The notes: generated by a model not told the origin, from the letters alone. Positions 52,729 to 62,745 are shown, numbered from the stretch's first letter. The stretch: 64,000 nucleotides of DNA from Streptomyces nigra (GCF_003074055.1 NZ_CP029043.1:1302001-1366000); one strand, 5' to 3'. Program-made: numbers and translations.

Positions 52729-53034
52729 ATGAGCGTGGAGCAGGCGGCCTCGGTCGAGGGTGAGGCGCTGGAGGTCTGGATCGATCAGGCGTTGTGCACG
52801 GGTGACGGCATTTGTGCCCAGTATGCGCCTGAGGTGTTCGAGCTGGACATCGATGGTCTGGCCTATGTGAAGGGCGCCGACGAGGAGCTGTTGCAGGCGG
52901 AGGGGGCGACAACGCCCGTGCCGCTGCCGCTTCTCACGGATGTGGTGGATTCGGCGCGAGAGTGCCCGGGCGAGTGCATCCATGTACGTCGGGTTCTGGA
53001 CAAGGTCGAAGTGTTCGGTCCGGACGCGGAGTGA
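52729..53034 (+). CDS. Ferredoxin, 3Fe-4S/4Fe-4S type
   Basis: A 101-residue small ferredoxin. The first cluster motif is C-T-G-D-G-I-C (C-x5-C, with the D typical of 3Fe-4S ferredoxins), and the third cysteine is in ARECPGECI, which adds a fourth Cys. It is acidic and cytosolic, an electron carrier whose partner is not visible; a P450 or monooxygenase would be usual. The ATG at 52729 has only 2 bases between GGGAG and the start, so the GTG at 52720 is a credible alternative. Confidence 0.8.
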   Translation: MSVEQAASVEGEALEVWIDQALCTGDGICAQYAPEVFELDIDGLAYVKGADEELLQAEGATTPVPLPLLTDVVDSARECPGECIHVRRVLDKVEVFGPDAE

Positions 53035-53091
53035 CCTTGCGGATACGGCTCGTTACGGCTGTCTGATTTCTCACACGCTGCGTCACGGACG

Positions 53092-53673
53092 TCAGACGCT
53101 GTGTGCTCCGGCGGGTGTCGAGCGCAGGAACGAGCCGTTCTTCCACTGCCACTTCGCGCTGTCGTCGACGTCGGGGCAGCAGCGGGGCACGTCGGGTGAC
53201 GAGTAGCCGAAGAGGTGCGCGGTGACGGCTCCGTCGCGGATCGCGATGTCACGGACGGTGATGCTGTCCTTGGGGTCGATCAGGGTGGCGACGATGCGGG
53301 GCGCGGCGGTGCCGGTGGCGCTGGTGAGGACGTAGACGCCGTCGGGCGGGGTGCCCATGGGTGAGTCGCAGTGGACGACGGCGACGGTCTCGGGGCGGTG
53401 GTCGCCGTCGAGGTCGCCGGTGGCCTTCTTCACGACGATGGCCTTGACCGGTCCGCAGGTCAGCGGGAAGTCGGCCTTGGCGGGGTCGGGGGGCGCGGCG
53501 GTGGCGGCCGGGGCGTTCTTGGCGTCGGTGCCGGTCGGCTGGGCCGCTGTCGCCGAGTTGGGCTGGAGGACGCTGGAGAGCGCCACGACGCCGGCGAGGG
53601 CTGTGGCGGTGGCGACCCAGTGGATGGGCCGGGTGTGGGTGTGTGCCAGTTCCGGGACGGCGGGTTGCTGCAC
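53092..53673 (-). CDS. Membrane-anchored protein, function unknown
   Basis: A 193-residue protein with a short cytoplasmic start (QQPAVPELAHTHTRPIHWVA), one hydrophobic segment (about 19-37), a Thr/Ala/Pro-rich linker to about 65 and an extracytoplasmic domain of about 120 residues. That domain has C-x-n-C features (LTCGPVKAI, VVHCDSPMG, RCCPDVDD) and the repeat-like ATGDLDGDHRPETVAVVHCD. I do not recognise a family. The DGDHRPE run recalls a VCBS/dockerin-like acidic loop only loosely. The GTG at 53673 has AGGAG 9 bases upstream. Confidence 0.55.
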   Translation of the reverse strand: MQQPAVPELAHTHTRPIHWVATATALAGVVALSSVLQPNSATAAQPTGTDAKNAPAATAAPPDPAKADFPLTCGPVKAIVVKKATGDLDGDHRPETVAVVHCDSPMGTPPDGVYVLTSATGTAAPRIVATLIDPKDSITVRDIAIRDGAVTAHLFGYSSPDVPRCCPDVDDSAKWQWKNGSFLRSTPAGAHSV

Positions 53674-53818
53674 GAGGAGCGTCTCCTGTGAGGGCTGTGC
53701 CGGTGGGGGTGGCCAGCATCGTGCCACACGTCACAGTGCGGGGGAACGGCGGGGTGGGTACTTGGTCCGGTTCTCCCCACGTGGGGCCGGGGGTGGGTCC
53801 GGTGAACGGAACGGCGCC

Positions 53819-53856
53819 GGGGTGGAGTTCCCGGTCGGTTTCGGGAACTCCACCCC
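53819..53856 (-). terminator. Perfect hairpin terminator after trmI
   Basis: Arms GGGGTGGAGTTCCCG and CGGGAACTCCACCCC (15 of 15) with an 8-base loop, ending 34 bases beyond the trmI stop. Confidence 0.85.
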
Positions 53857-53889
53857 AGCGTCTTCGCGTTGTCGGTGTGCGGGCCGTGG

Positions 53890-54792
53890 TCAGCGGCTGG
53901 CGCCTCGGTCGGCGTTGGGGCCTTCGTAGTCCTCGCCGTAGGCGCCCTTGGCGGGGCGGCGGCGGCGCATGGGTGGCTCGACGCCGTCGGCGAGGCGACG
54001 GGCGGTGAGCAGGAAGCCGGTGTGGCCGATCATGCGGTGGTCGGGGCGGACGGCGAGGCCTTCGATGTGCCAGTTGCGGATCATCGTCTCCCAGGCGGTC
54101 GGCTCGTTGAAGCAGCCGATCTCGCGGATCGACTCGACGGTCCGGGCGAGCTGGGTGGTGGTGGCGACGTAGCAGCAGACGATGCCGCCGGGGACGAGGG
54201 CCTTGGAGACGGCCTCGAGGCATTCCCAGGGGGCGAGCATGTCGAGGATGACGCGGTCGACGTCGGTGTCGCTGAGGTTGTCCTGGAGGTCGCCGACGGT
54301 GAGCTGCCAGGCGGGGTGGGGGCCGCCGAAGTAGCGCTCGACGTTCTGCCGGGCGATGTCGGCGAAGTCCTCGCGGCGCTCGTAGGAGTGCAGCATGCCG
54401 TGGTCGCCGATGGCGCGCAGGAGGAAGCTGCTGAGCGAGCCGGAGCCGACGCCGGCTTCGACGACGCGGGCGCCGGGGAAGATGTCGGCGAAGGCGAGGA
54501 TCTGCCCCGCGTCCTTGGGGTAGACGACGGCCGCCCCGCGGGGCATGGACAGGACGTAGTCGGGGAGCAGGGGGCGCAGCGCGAGGTAGGCGACGTTACC
54601 GGTGGTGCGGACAACGCTGCCCTCGGGAGCGCCGATCAGCTCGTCGTGGGGGAAGGAACCCTTGTGGGTGTGGAAGTTCTTTCCCTCTTCGAGCGTGAAC
54701 GTGTAGTGGCGGCCCTTGGGGTCGGTCAGCTGAACCTGGTCCCCGACCTTGAAGGGCCCGCGCCTGCGGGCGGCACCGGTCGGTTCGGACAT
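53890..54792 (-). CDS. trmI: tRNA (adenine-58-N1)-methyltransferase TrmI
   Basis: A 300-residue SAM-dependent methyltransferase that modifies A58 of tRNAs. The N-terminal beta domain reads RGPFKVGDQVQLTDPKGRHY. The Rossmann motif I is RVVEAGVGSGSLSSFLLRAI, VDRVILDMLAPWECLEAVSK is motif IV, and PTAWETMIRNWHIEGLAVRP is a typical C-terminal element. It acts as a tetramer in the cytosol. The start lies 53 bases downstream of the site-2 protease gene stop. Confidence 0.93.
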   Translation of the reverse strand: MSEPTGAARRRGPFKVGDQVQLTDPKGRHYTFTLEEGKNFHTHKGSFPHDELIGAPEGSVVRTTGNVAYLALRPLLPDYVLSMPRGAAVVYPKDAGQILAFADIFPGARVVEAGVGSGSLSSFLLRAIGDHGMLHSYERREDFADIARQNVERYFGGPHPAWQLTVGDLQDNLSDTDVDRVILDMLAPWECLEAVSKALVPGGIVCCYVATTTQLARTVESIREIGCFNEPTAWETMIRNWHIEGLAVRPDHRMIGHTGFLLTARRLADGVEPPMRRRRPAKGAYGEDYEGPNADRGASR

Positions 54793-54844
54793 GTGAACAG
54801 CCTACCGGCGTTTCGGGGGGCCGCCGACCACGGGCGGTGGGGGG

Positions 54845-56305
54845 TCAGCTGGGGCGGGCCATGGCCTTGACGAAGGCGCGCTCGACGTCGGCTGCGGACA
54901 GCACGCCGTAGATCTCGCCGGTCTCCTCGACGACGAGGTATTCGGTGGCGGGGGTGCTGCGCAGGGCTTCGAGGAGTTCTTCGCCGGAGAGTTCGGCGGA
55001 GACGCGCATGCCGTCGGTGATGTCCTGGGCGAGGCTGCTGACGGCGACCCAGGGGCGGCGGTGTTCGGGGACGCCGACGATGGCGGCTTCGCGGACGAGG
55101 GAGAGGGGGCTGCCGTCGGCGTCGACGACGACGAGGGCGCGGGCTCCGGCGGCGTTGGCGCGGCGCAGGGCTTCGGAGAGGGGGGTGTCGGCTTCGACGG
55201 GGACGGCGCGGCGGGTGAGGGCGCGGGCCTGGAGTTCCGGCAGGTGTTCGCGCAGGCGGGCCATGCGCAGGCTGTTGCCGGCGCCGGTCCAGATGATCGC
55301 GGCGAGGATGGCGGCGAGCAGGGCGTCCATGACGGTGTCCATGCCGACGTTGTCGACGGCGTCGGAGCCGAGGGCGCCGGACTGGGTGAGCCAGGGCAGG
55401 CCGATGAGGACGGAGACGGCGAGGGCGCGGCCGACCCAGGCGGCGGCGACGGTGCCGGTCATGGGTTTGCCGGTGATCTTCCAGACGACGGCGCGGAGCA
55501 TGCGGCCGCCGTCGAGGGGGAGGCCGGGGAGCAGGTTGAACGCGGCGACGATGAGGTTGGAGATCATCAGTCCGGCGAGGAGGACGCCGGGGACGGTGCC
55601 GGGTTCGACGAGGCGCAGGGCGCCGTAGAAGACGCCGGAGAGGACGAGGGAGAGGAGGGGGCCGACGAAGGCGAGGACGAATTCGCGGCCGGGTGTCTCG
55701 GCTTCCTTCTCGATCTCGGAGACGCCGCCGAAGAACTGGAGCTGGATGCGGCGTACGGGCAGGCCGAAGCGGAGGGCGGCGACGGTGTGGGCGAGCTCGT
55801 GGACGAGGACGGAGGCGTAGAAGGCGATGGCGAAGAAGAGGGAGACGAGGTAGCGGGCGGCGCCGAGCTCGGGCAGGACGCGGTCGAGCTGGCCGCCGAA
55901 GACCCAGGTGATGAGTGCGGCGACGAGGAACCAGCTGGGGGCGACGTAGACGGGGACGCCGAAGGGGCGGCCCATGAGGAGTCCGCCTCGGGGGTCGCGG
56001 GGGCGCCGGGGGCGGGGCTTGTCGTCGTCGGAGTGGGCGAAGGCGCGGTCGTCGTGGAGGTGCGGGGGGTGGGGGCCGTCGGTGCCGGGGGTGGTGTGCG
56101 GCGGCCGGGGGTCCTCGCCGGTGGGGTGCTGGTGGTCCTGGGCGGGCGGTGTCTCGTCCGGGCCGGGGCCGGTGGGGGCGCTGCCCGTCTCGGGGCCGGT
56201 GGGTGCGTCGGGCCGTCCTGGGTCGGGGGCCGGCCGGTCCGTACGGTGCTCGGTCGGCTCGTCGGTGCCGGAGCGCGGCTTCCCGCTCCCGCCGCTCTCG
56301 TCCAC
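54845..56305 (-). CDS. Site-2 protease family zinc metalloprotease with CBS domains
   Basis: A 486-residue M50 family protein. The cytoplasmic N-terminus (about 1-105) is rich in Gly, Pro, Thr and Asp. The membrane domain has the zinc motif HELAHT (about 167-172) and the second-site NLLPGLPLDGGRML. Two CBS repeats follow at about 350-480 (RRAVPVEADTPLSEALRRAN, AQDITDGMRVSAELSGEELL). Such proteases cut transmembrane segments, for example of anti-sigma factors or other regulators; the CBS pair may sense nucleotides. The substrate is unknown. The GTG at 56305 has GAGGGG 5 bases upstream and faces the divergent nuclease gene. Confidence 0.88.
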   Translation of the reverse strand: MDESGGSGKPRSGTDEPTEHRTDRPAPDPGRPDAPTGPETGSAPTGPGPDETPPAQDHQHPTGEDPRPPHTTPGTDGPHPPHLHDDRAFAHSDDDKPRPRRPRDPRGGLLMGRPFGVPVYVAPSWFLVAALITWVFGGQLDRVLPELGAARYLVSLFFAIAFYASVLVHELAHTVAALRFGLPVRRIQLQFFGGVSEIEKEAETPGREFVLAFVGPLLSLVLSGVFYGALRLVEPGTVPGVLLAGLMISNLIVAAFNLLPGLPLDGGRMLRAVVWKITGKPMTGTVAAAWVGRALAVSVLIGLPWLTQSGALGSDAVDNVGMDTVMDALLAAILAAIIWTGAGNSLRMARLREHLPELQARALTRRAVPVEADTPLSEALRRANAAGARALVVVDADGSPLSLVREAAIVGVPEHRRPWVAVSSLAQDITDGMRVSAELSGEELLEALRSTPATEYLVVEETGEIYGVLSAADVERAFVKAMARPS

Positions 56306-56468
56306 GGTGTCCCCTCGTTGGATGCGTCGTCCGCGCCTGCCGGGCGGAAGGTCTCAAGTCGATGGTATGCGGCGGTGCTGTGGCGTTCCGCCCCGGCACC
56401 CCGCTGGGGCCGTCCGCGGGTGCCCGCGGCTGGGTCACTGTCAGTGGTGGGCCGTAGGGTCTGTGGTC

Positions 56469-57488
<1,020 letters not shown>

Positions 57489-57502
57489 CGAAGGAGACTT
57501 AC

Positions 57503-58174
57503 GTGGCCATCCGCGTCCTGCTGGTCGACGACCAGCCCCTGCTGCGCACCGGGTTCCGGATGATTCTGGAGGCCGAGCAGGATCTCGCGGTCGTGGGCGA
57601 GGCCGGTGACGGTCTGCAGGCCCTCGATCAGGTGCGGGCCCTGCAGCCCGATGTGGTGCTCATGGACATCCGTATGCCCCGGATGGACGGGGTGGAGGCG
57701 ACGCGGCAGATCACCGGGCCCGGGCGGGACGGCCCGGCGAAGGTGCTGGTGCTGACCACGTTCGATCTCGACGAGTATGTGGTGGAGGCGCTGAGGGCGG
57801 GGGCCAGCGGCTTTCTGCTGAAGGACGCTCCGGCGACCGAGCTGGTGCAGGCGATCCGGGTGGTCGCGGCGGGTGAGGCGATGCTCGCGCCGAGCATCAC
57901 GCGCCGGCTGCTGGACAAGTACGCCACGCATCTGCCGTCGGGTGACGAGCCGGTGCCGGACACGCTGCACACGCTGACGGACCGTGAGGTGGAGGTCCTG
58001 AAGCTGGTGGCGCGGGGTCTGTCGAACGCGGAGATCGCGGCGGATCTGTTCGTCAGCGAGACGACGGTGAAGACGCATGTGGGGCATGTGCTGACGAAGC
58101 TGGGGCTGCGGGACCGGGTGCAGGCCGCGGTGTACGCGTACGAGAGCGGTCTGGTGCGTCCGGGCGCGCAGTAG
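57503..58174 (+). CDS. NarL/LuxR-type response regulator, orphan
   Basis: A 223-residue response regulator. The receiver has the acidic pair D9-D10, phosphoacceptor D55 in LMDIRMPRM, T in LTTF and the K in FLLKD. The C-terminal LuxR helix-turn-helix reads LTDREVEVLKLVARGLSNAE then IAADLFVSETTVKTHVGHVL. It binds DNA when phosphorylated. No sensor kinase gene is adjacent. AAGGAG lies 7 bases before the GTG, 14 bases after the nuclease gene, so the two form an operon and are the only such pair seen here. Confidence 0.9.
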   Translation: MAIRVLLVDDQPLLRTGFRMILEAEQDLAVVGEAGDGLQALDQVRALQPDVVLMDIRMPRMDGVEATRQITGPGRDGPAKVLVLTTFDLDEYVVEALRAGASGFLLKDAPATELVQAIRVVAAGEAMLAPSITRRLLDKYATHLPSGDEPVPDTLHTLTDREVEVLKLVARGLSNAEIAADLFVSETTVKTHVGHVLTKLGLRDRVQAAVYAYESGLVRPGAQ

Positions 58175-58219
58175 GGCCGGTCCCGGCCGCCGCTTCCTGC
58201 GGCGGGCCCTGCGACGGAC

Positions 58220-58252
58220 AGAGGGCGTCCCTCCGGTGGAGGGACGCCCTCT
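58220..58252. terminator. Bidirectional perfect hairpin terminator
   Basis: Arms AGAGGGCGTCCCTCC and GGAGGGACGCCCTCT (15 of 15) with loop GGT lie between the convergent response-regulator (58174) and peptide-binding (58282) stops. Confidence 0.88.
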
Positions 58253-58281
58253 GGCGTGTGCGCGTGTGGGCGGGCCGCTCA

Positions 58282-59865
58282 TCAGCCCTTCTTGAGCTCC
58301 CAGAAGCGGAAGACGGTGGAGGCGTCGAGGCAGTACTCCAGGCCGTACACGTTCTCGTGGACGATGGCGTACTGCTTGCCCTGCCAGACCGGGAGGATGG
58401 GCAGTTCCTTGGCGACGATGTCCTGGAGCGCGCCGAAGGCGTCGTCGGTGGCGGCGCGGTCGCTCTCGGCGGCGGTGCTCGGGATCAGCGTGTTGGTGAT
58501 GCGCTTGTTGTCGTAGTTGTTGCTGAGGACGTTGCCCTTGCCGAAGAAGGGTGCCGTGAAGTTGTCGGCGTCCGGGTAGTCCGGGACCCAGCCCTTGACG
58601 TAGACGCCGTACTTGCCCTTGGCGATGTCCTTCTCGTACTGGTCGAAGGCGACGGAGCGGACGTCGGCCTTGAAGAGGCCGCTGTCGTTGAGCTGCTTGG
58701 CGATGGCCTTGAGCTGCTGGTCGGTGGCCGGGCCGTAGCGGGACGGGGTGGACCACAGGGTCAGTTCGACCTGGCCGGTGATGCCGTCGTTCTGCAGGGC
58801 GGCGGCGGCCTTGGCGCGGGAGGGGCGGGCGCCGTAGGTGTCGAAGAAGGCGGTGTTGTGGCCTGCGATACCGGCCGGGATGATCGAGTACAGCGGGCTG
58901 GCGGTGCCCTCGTGGACGTCCCGGATGAGGGCGTCGCGGTCGAGCAGGTAGGCGATGGCCTTGCGGACGCCGAGCTGTCCGGTGACCGGGTCGTCCATGT
59001 TGAAGACGAGGTGCTGGACCTCGGCGCTGCTGCCCTCGACGACCTCGACGCCGGAGGCGTCGGTGCCGGCCTTCTCGATGTCGGCGATGTCGCCGGCGGT
59101 GAGGCCTCGGTAGGCGATGTCGATGTCCTCGGCGAGCAGGGCGCGCTTGAGGCGCTGCTGGTCGCCGCGGAAGAACTTCAGGGTGACGCCGCTGTTCTTG
59201 ACCTCGGCGGTGCCGTTGTAGTTCTCGTTGACGGTGAAGACGGCCTGGTCGTCGTTGAACTCTTCGAGCTTGTAGGGGCCGGAGCCGACGGCTTCGCCGT
59301 CCTCGCGCAGGCCGTCGGCGTCGTACTGGTCCTGGTCGACGATGGAGCCGGCGCCGGAGGCGATCTTGCTGGGGAAGGTGGCGTCCGGGGTGTTGAGCCG
59401 GAAGACGACGGTCCGCTCGTCGGGGGTCTCGACCTTGTCCAGGGTGGAGAACATGACGGCGGGGCCGTCGGGGTCGTCGATCTTGAGCATCCGGTCGAAG
59501 GAGAACTTGACGTCCGCGGCGGTGAGTTCGTCACCGTTGCTGAACTTCAGGCCGTCCTTGAGGGTGCACTTGTAGACGGTGGCCCCGGTGTCGGAGAAGG
59601 AGCATTGCTCGGCGGCTTCGGGCTGGGGCTCGGTGGCGCCCTTGGGGAAGCTGAGCAGCGACTGGAAGACGTTGTTGAACAGCAGCCAGGAGCCCGGGTC
59701 GTAGCCGGAGGCGGGGTCGGTGGCGAGGACGTCGTCGGACATCCCCATGACCACGGTGTTCCCGTCAGCCCCGGCGTCCCCGGATTCCGTTCCGCAGCCG
59801 GTCAACAGGCCGGAGGCCAGCCCTGCCACGAGGGGCAGCACCGGCCAGTGCTTGCGCATGTTCAC
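58282..59865 (-). CDS. Peptide/nickel-type ABC substrate-binding lipoprotein
   Basis: A 527-residue family 5 (DppA/OppA-like) binding protein. The lipobox is LLTGC with C24. The mature domain shows VYKCTLKDGLKFSNGDELTA, VKFSFDRMLKIDDPDGPAVM, LGVRKAIAYLLDRDALIRDV and ILPVWQGKQYAIVHENVYGL. It is anchored outside the membrane and probably binds a peptide or similar ligand. No permease or ATPase genes are near it, so a shared transporter would be needed. The GTG start at 59865 is followed two codons later by an ATG. It is paralogous to the next gene. Confidence 0.9.
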   Translation of the reverse strand: MNMRKHWPVLPLVAGLASGLLTGCGTESGDAGADGNTVVMGMSDDVLATDPASGYDPGSWLLFNNVFQSLLSFPKGATEPQPEAAEQCSFSDTGATVYKCTLKDGLKFSNGDELTAADVKFSFDRMLKIDDPDGPAVMFSTLDKVETPDERTVVFRLNTPDATFPSKIASGAGSIVDQDQYDADGLREDGEAVGSGPYKLEEFNDDQAVFTVNENYNGTAEVKNSGVTLKFFRGDQQRLKRALLAEDIDIAYRGLTAGDIADIEKAGTDASGVEVVEGSSAEVQHLVFNMDDPVTGQLGVRKAIAYLLDRDALIRDVHEGTASPLYSIIPAGIAGHNTAFFDTYGARPSRAKAAAALQNDGITGQVELTLWSTPSRYGPATDQQLKAIAKQLNDSGLFKADVRSVAFDQYEKDIAKGKYGVYVKGWVPDYPDADNFTAPFFGKGNVLSNNYDNKRITNTLIPSTAAESDRAATDDAFGALQDIVAKELPILPVWQGKQYAIVHENVYGLEYCLDASTVFRFWELKKG

Positions 59866-59924
59866 TTACGGGCGCCTTGTCGTCGGTTGTGTGAGGAACC
59901 CGGGCCCGCGGTGGAACCGGGCGG

Positions 59925-59953
59925 GTCCGGCGCCCCGGGTGGGGGCGCCGGAC
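59925..59953 (-). terminator. Perfect hairpin terminator between the two binding-protein genes
   Basis: Arms GTCCGGCGCCCC and GGGGCGCCGGAC (12 of 12) with a 5-base loop, 8 bases beyond the stop of the upstream paralogue. It would limit read-through from the first to the second gene. Confidence 0.78.
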
Positions 59954-59960
59954 AGGGGCG

Positions 59961-61565
59961 TCAGCCGCTCACGCCGCGGCCGAGCTCCCAGAGCTGGAGG
60001 GTGGAGGAGGAGTTGAGCGCGTAGGCCGTGCCCGTGATGTCGTCGCCGGCGGCGACGTACTGCTTGCCCTGCCACAGCGGGATGAACGGCACGTCGTTGG
60101 CGACGATGTCCTGGATCTCGGTGAGGCTGCCGGTCGCGGCGATCCGGTCGGCGGCGCGCCGCGACTCGGGGATCAGGCTGTTGCGGACGCGGGCGTTGGC
60201 GTAGGGCGAGCCGAGGAAGTTGTCCTTGTCGAGGAACGGGGCGACGTAGTTGTCGGCGTCGGGGAAGTCCGGGAACCAGCCCATGCCGTAGACCTCGTAC
60301 TTGCCCTTCTTCTCCGCGGGGCGGAACACGTCCCAGGGCGTGCCCTTGATGTCGACGTCGAACAGGCCGCTGCCGTCGAGCTGCTCCTTCAGCAGCTCGA
60401 ACTCCTTCTTCGTGGCCGGACCGTAGTGGTCGGTGGTGTAGTTCAGCGTCAGCTGGACCGGGGTGGTGACACCGGCCCGCTCCAGGATGTTCTTGGCCTT
60501 GGCGGTGCTGGGGTCGCCGTACTTGTTGAAGAAGGCGTTGGAGTGCCCGGTGATGCTGGCGGGGACGAGCGAGTAGAGGGGCTCGGCCTGGGAGCCGTAC
60601 ACCTTGGAGACGAGTTCGCCGCGGTCGATCAGCTGGGCCATGGCCTGGCGGACGGCCTTGCTGCGGACGGTGGAGTCGTCGGTGTTGAAGGCGAGGTAGC
60701 GGATCTCGAGGCCCGCCATGTCGATGAGGTCGACGTCGTCGTCGGAGTCGGCGGCCAGCTTGTCGATCTGCTCGGGCGACATGGCGCGGGTCATGACGTC
60801 GATGTCGCCGCGGTCGAGGGCGGCGCCCATCTCGTCGGCGCTGTCGAAGTTGCGCATCTCGACCTTGTCGTTGTTCACCTTGAGGCTCCCCTTGTACTCG
60901 GGGTTCTTGGTGAACACGGCGGAGACGAGCTTGTCGCCCTCGACGTCGGCCTTGAAGGTGTAGGGGCCGGAGCCGTCGACCTCGAAGCCGTCGCGCAGCT
61001 TCTTCTTGTCGTACACGTCCGGGTCGACGATGCCGGCGACGGGGGTGGACAGCTTGTACGGGAAGGTGGCGTCGGCGGTCTTGAGGTGGAAGACGACCTC
61101 TCGGTCGCCGCGCGTCTCGACGGTGTCGACGGTGGACAGCAGGGCGAAGACGCCGCTGTCGGCCTTCAGGGAGAGGGCGCGGTCGATGGAGTACTTCACG
61201 TCGGCCGCGGTGACGGGGTCGCCGTCGGCGAAGGTGAGGTCCTTGCGCAGGGTGCAGGCGTAGCGTTCGTTGCCGCTGTCCGTGAAGCCGCAGCTCTCGG
61301 CGGCCTCGGGGACGGGCTCGCCCTCGCCGCGGGGCTGGATCATGAGGGTCTGCACGGTCTGGCGCAGGACGTTCCACAGGCCGACGTCGTAGGCCCAGGC
61401 CGGGTCGAGGGGTGCGGGGCTCTCCTCCGAGGCAGTGAACACGTCCGTGGTGCCCACGACGATCCCGTCGCCGCCGCCGCTGCCGCTGTCGGTTCCGCCG
61501 CAGGCGGCGAGAACCGGCGCGAGCAGGCCGATGACGACCGGCAGCACCAAAGTCTTACGGTTCAT
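59961..61565 (-). CDS. Peptide/nickel-type ABC substrate-binding lipoprotein, second copy
   Basis: A 534-residue family 5 binding protein, related to its downstream neighbour along its whole length (matching blocks include VPFIPLWQGKQYV and QAMAQLIDRGELVSKVYGSQ). The lipobox is VLAAC with C22. The mature domain has YACTLRKDLTFADGDPVTAA and VKYSIDRALSLKADSGVFAL. It is transcribed first and separated from the second copy by a 95-base gap and a terminator. Whether both bind the same ligand is unknown. There are no transporter genes beside it. Confidence 0.9.
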   Translation of the reverse strand: MNRKTLVLPVVIGLLAPVLAACGGTDSGSGGGDGIVVGTTDVFTASEESPAPLDPAWAYDVGLWNVLRQTVQTLMIQPRGEGEPVPEAAESCGFTDSGNERYACTLRKDLTFADGDPVTAADVKYSIDRALSLKADSGVFALLSTVDTVETRGDREVVFHLKTADATFPYKLSTPVAGIVDPDVYDKKKLRDGFEVDGSGPYTFKADVEGDKLVSAVFTKNPEYKGSLKVNNDKVEMRNFDSADEMGAALDRGDIDVMTRAMSPEQIDKLAADSDDDVDLIDMAGLEIRYLAFNTDDSTVRSKAVRQAMAQLIDRGELVSKVYGSQAEPLYSLVPASITGHSNAFFNKYGDPSTAKAKNILERAGVTTPVQLTLNYTTDHYGPATKKEFELLKEQLDGSGLFDVDIKGTPWDVFRPAEKKGKYEVYGMGWFPDFPDADNYVAPFLDKDNFLGSPYANARVRNSLIPESRRAADRIAATGSLTEIQDIVANDVPFIPLWQGKQYVAAGDDITGTAYALNSSSTLQLWELGRGVSG

Positions 61566-61924
61566 GCTCGGGTTTCTCCAGCTGTTGTCTCCGTGTATCC
61601 GGCATGCAGAGGGTGGTGCGGCCGATCACGGGGTAAGGGCGATGTTCTCGCGATGAGATTAGTCCGCGCCCACAGGACGGTTGGAGGGGACCGGAGTTGG
61701 GGCTTCCTCACTCAGTGGAATCGGGTGTGGACGCACCGGAAGGCCGAGGGCGGAAGGATTGGCGCACGGGTCCATCAATCGGGACACAAGGGTGCGCTCA
61801 AAACCGTTGTCCGGGGGCGGACCGCGCGAGGCGGGCGCCCCCGCGTGCACCTCTGGAGTGGCGAACGTCACAGATTGGACGATCTTGGAGAGCGCTGGAA
61901 TTCAGCCGTCCGGCGCGTTCGAAT
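61566..61924. other. Gap upstream of the binding-protein genes
   Basis: About 360 bases with the promoter region of the binding-protein pair on its left. The base composition is more mixed than in the neighbours. I see no convincing reading frame, tRNA or terminator. Some short frames run across it but have neither start signal nor coding bias. Confidence 0.5.
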
Positions 61925-62047
61925 TTATGCGCGGAATTTCTCCGCAATCGGCGCTGCACGCTCGGTGAACAGGCGGGTGAAGAAGCGGGTGAACGGTCGG
62001 CGCATTCGAGTTGTCATGACAGTGACGAGTCGTGGTCGAACTGTCAT
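61925..62047 (-). CDS. Possible 40-residue ORF coupled to the HAD gene
   Basis: An ATG overlaps the HAD-phosphatase stop as TGATG, and the frame encodes 40 residues ending MRRPFTRFFTRLFTERAAPI plus AEKFRA. The late codons favour C or G at the third base, the early ones do not. It is very basic, with TRFF and TRLF repeated. No family is known to me; it may be a real small gene or chance. Confidence 0.25.
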   Translation of the reverse strand: MTVRPRLVTVMTTRMRRPFTRFFTRLFTERAAPIAEKFRA

Positions 62048-62745
62048 CAGGCGGCTGTCATCAGCCCGCGGAGAAATGCCAGATCGACGTGTTCCAGCGA
62101 GGGCACGACCGTGCGGCGGGCGGCCGGGGCGATGGGGGCGATCGAGGGGACGGCGACCACCTGGCATCCGGCGGCCTCGGCGGCGGCGACCCCGGTCGCC
62201 GTGTCCTCGACGACCGCGCAGCGCGCGGGGTCGGCGCCCAGGCCTGCCGCGGCGAGCAGATAGGGGTCGGGGTGGGGCTTGGTGCGGCTCACCTCGTCAC
62301 CGGCGACGGTGAGCGCGAAGTGCTGCGGGCCCAACGTGGTGAGCACACGGTCGATGATGCGACGGTGCGAGGCGGAGACCAGGGCGGTCGGGATGCCGTG
62401 CACGGACAGCTCGGCCAGCAGCCGGGCGGCTCCCGGCATCAGCGGCAGGGAGCTGTCGATACGGTCCTCGAAGCCCTGGTTGAGCAGCACCGTGAGCTCG
62501 TCCAGGCCGATGTCGGCGCCGGTGGCCTCGATCAGGAAGCCGGCGCTGCGGGTCATGGGCCCGCCGACCACGACATGGCGCCAGGTGTCGTCCAAGGTGT
62601 GGCCGAGGGAGGCGAAGACCTCGACCTCGACGTCCCACCAGAAGCCCTCGGAGTCCACCAGGGTGCCGTCCATGTCGAGGAGAACGGCCTGCAGGGCCGA
62701 GCCGTCGGCCGTACGGGTCGACAGGGCGGGGACGGTGCTGGTCAT
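62047..62745 (-). CDS. HAD-superfamily phosphatase
   Basis: A 232-residue HAD hydrolase with a C1-type cap. The nucleophile motif is LLDMDGTLVDSEG (D24 and D26), motif II is ALVSASHR, and motif III/IV is KPHPDPYLLAA with VVEDTATGVAAAEAAGC. It resembles beta-phosphoglucomutase- or sugar-phosphatase-like members; the substrate is unknown. The ATG at 62745 has GGAGG 7 bases upstream and is two codons into an ATG-TGG-ATG start region. It follows metH after a strong hairpin. Confidence 0.85.
   Translation of the reverse strand: MTSTVPALSTRTADGSALQAVLLDMDGTLVDSEGFWWDVEVEVFASLGHTLDDTWRHVVVGGPMTRSAGFLIEATGADIGLDELTVLLNQGFEDRIDSSLPLMPGAARLLAELSVHGIPTALVSASHRRIIDRVLTTLGPQHFALTVAGDEVSRTKPHPDPYLLAAAGLGADPARCAVVEDTATGVAAAEAAGCQVVAVPSIAPIAPAARRTVVPSLEHVDLAFLRGLMTAA

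Noticed and set aside
53092..53673. DGDHRPE run considered as a calcium-binding VCBS/FG-GAP repeat
   Set aside because: Only one loop is present and its spacing does not match a repeat series, so I left the protein without a function.
58282..61565. Binding proteins considered as part of a dpp/opp transporter operon
   Set aside because: No permease or ATPase gene occurs on either side within the window.
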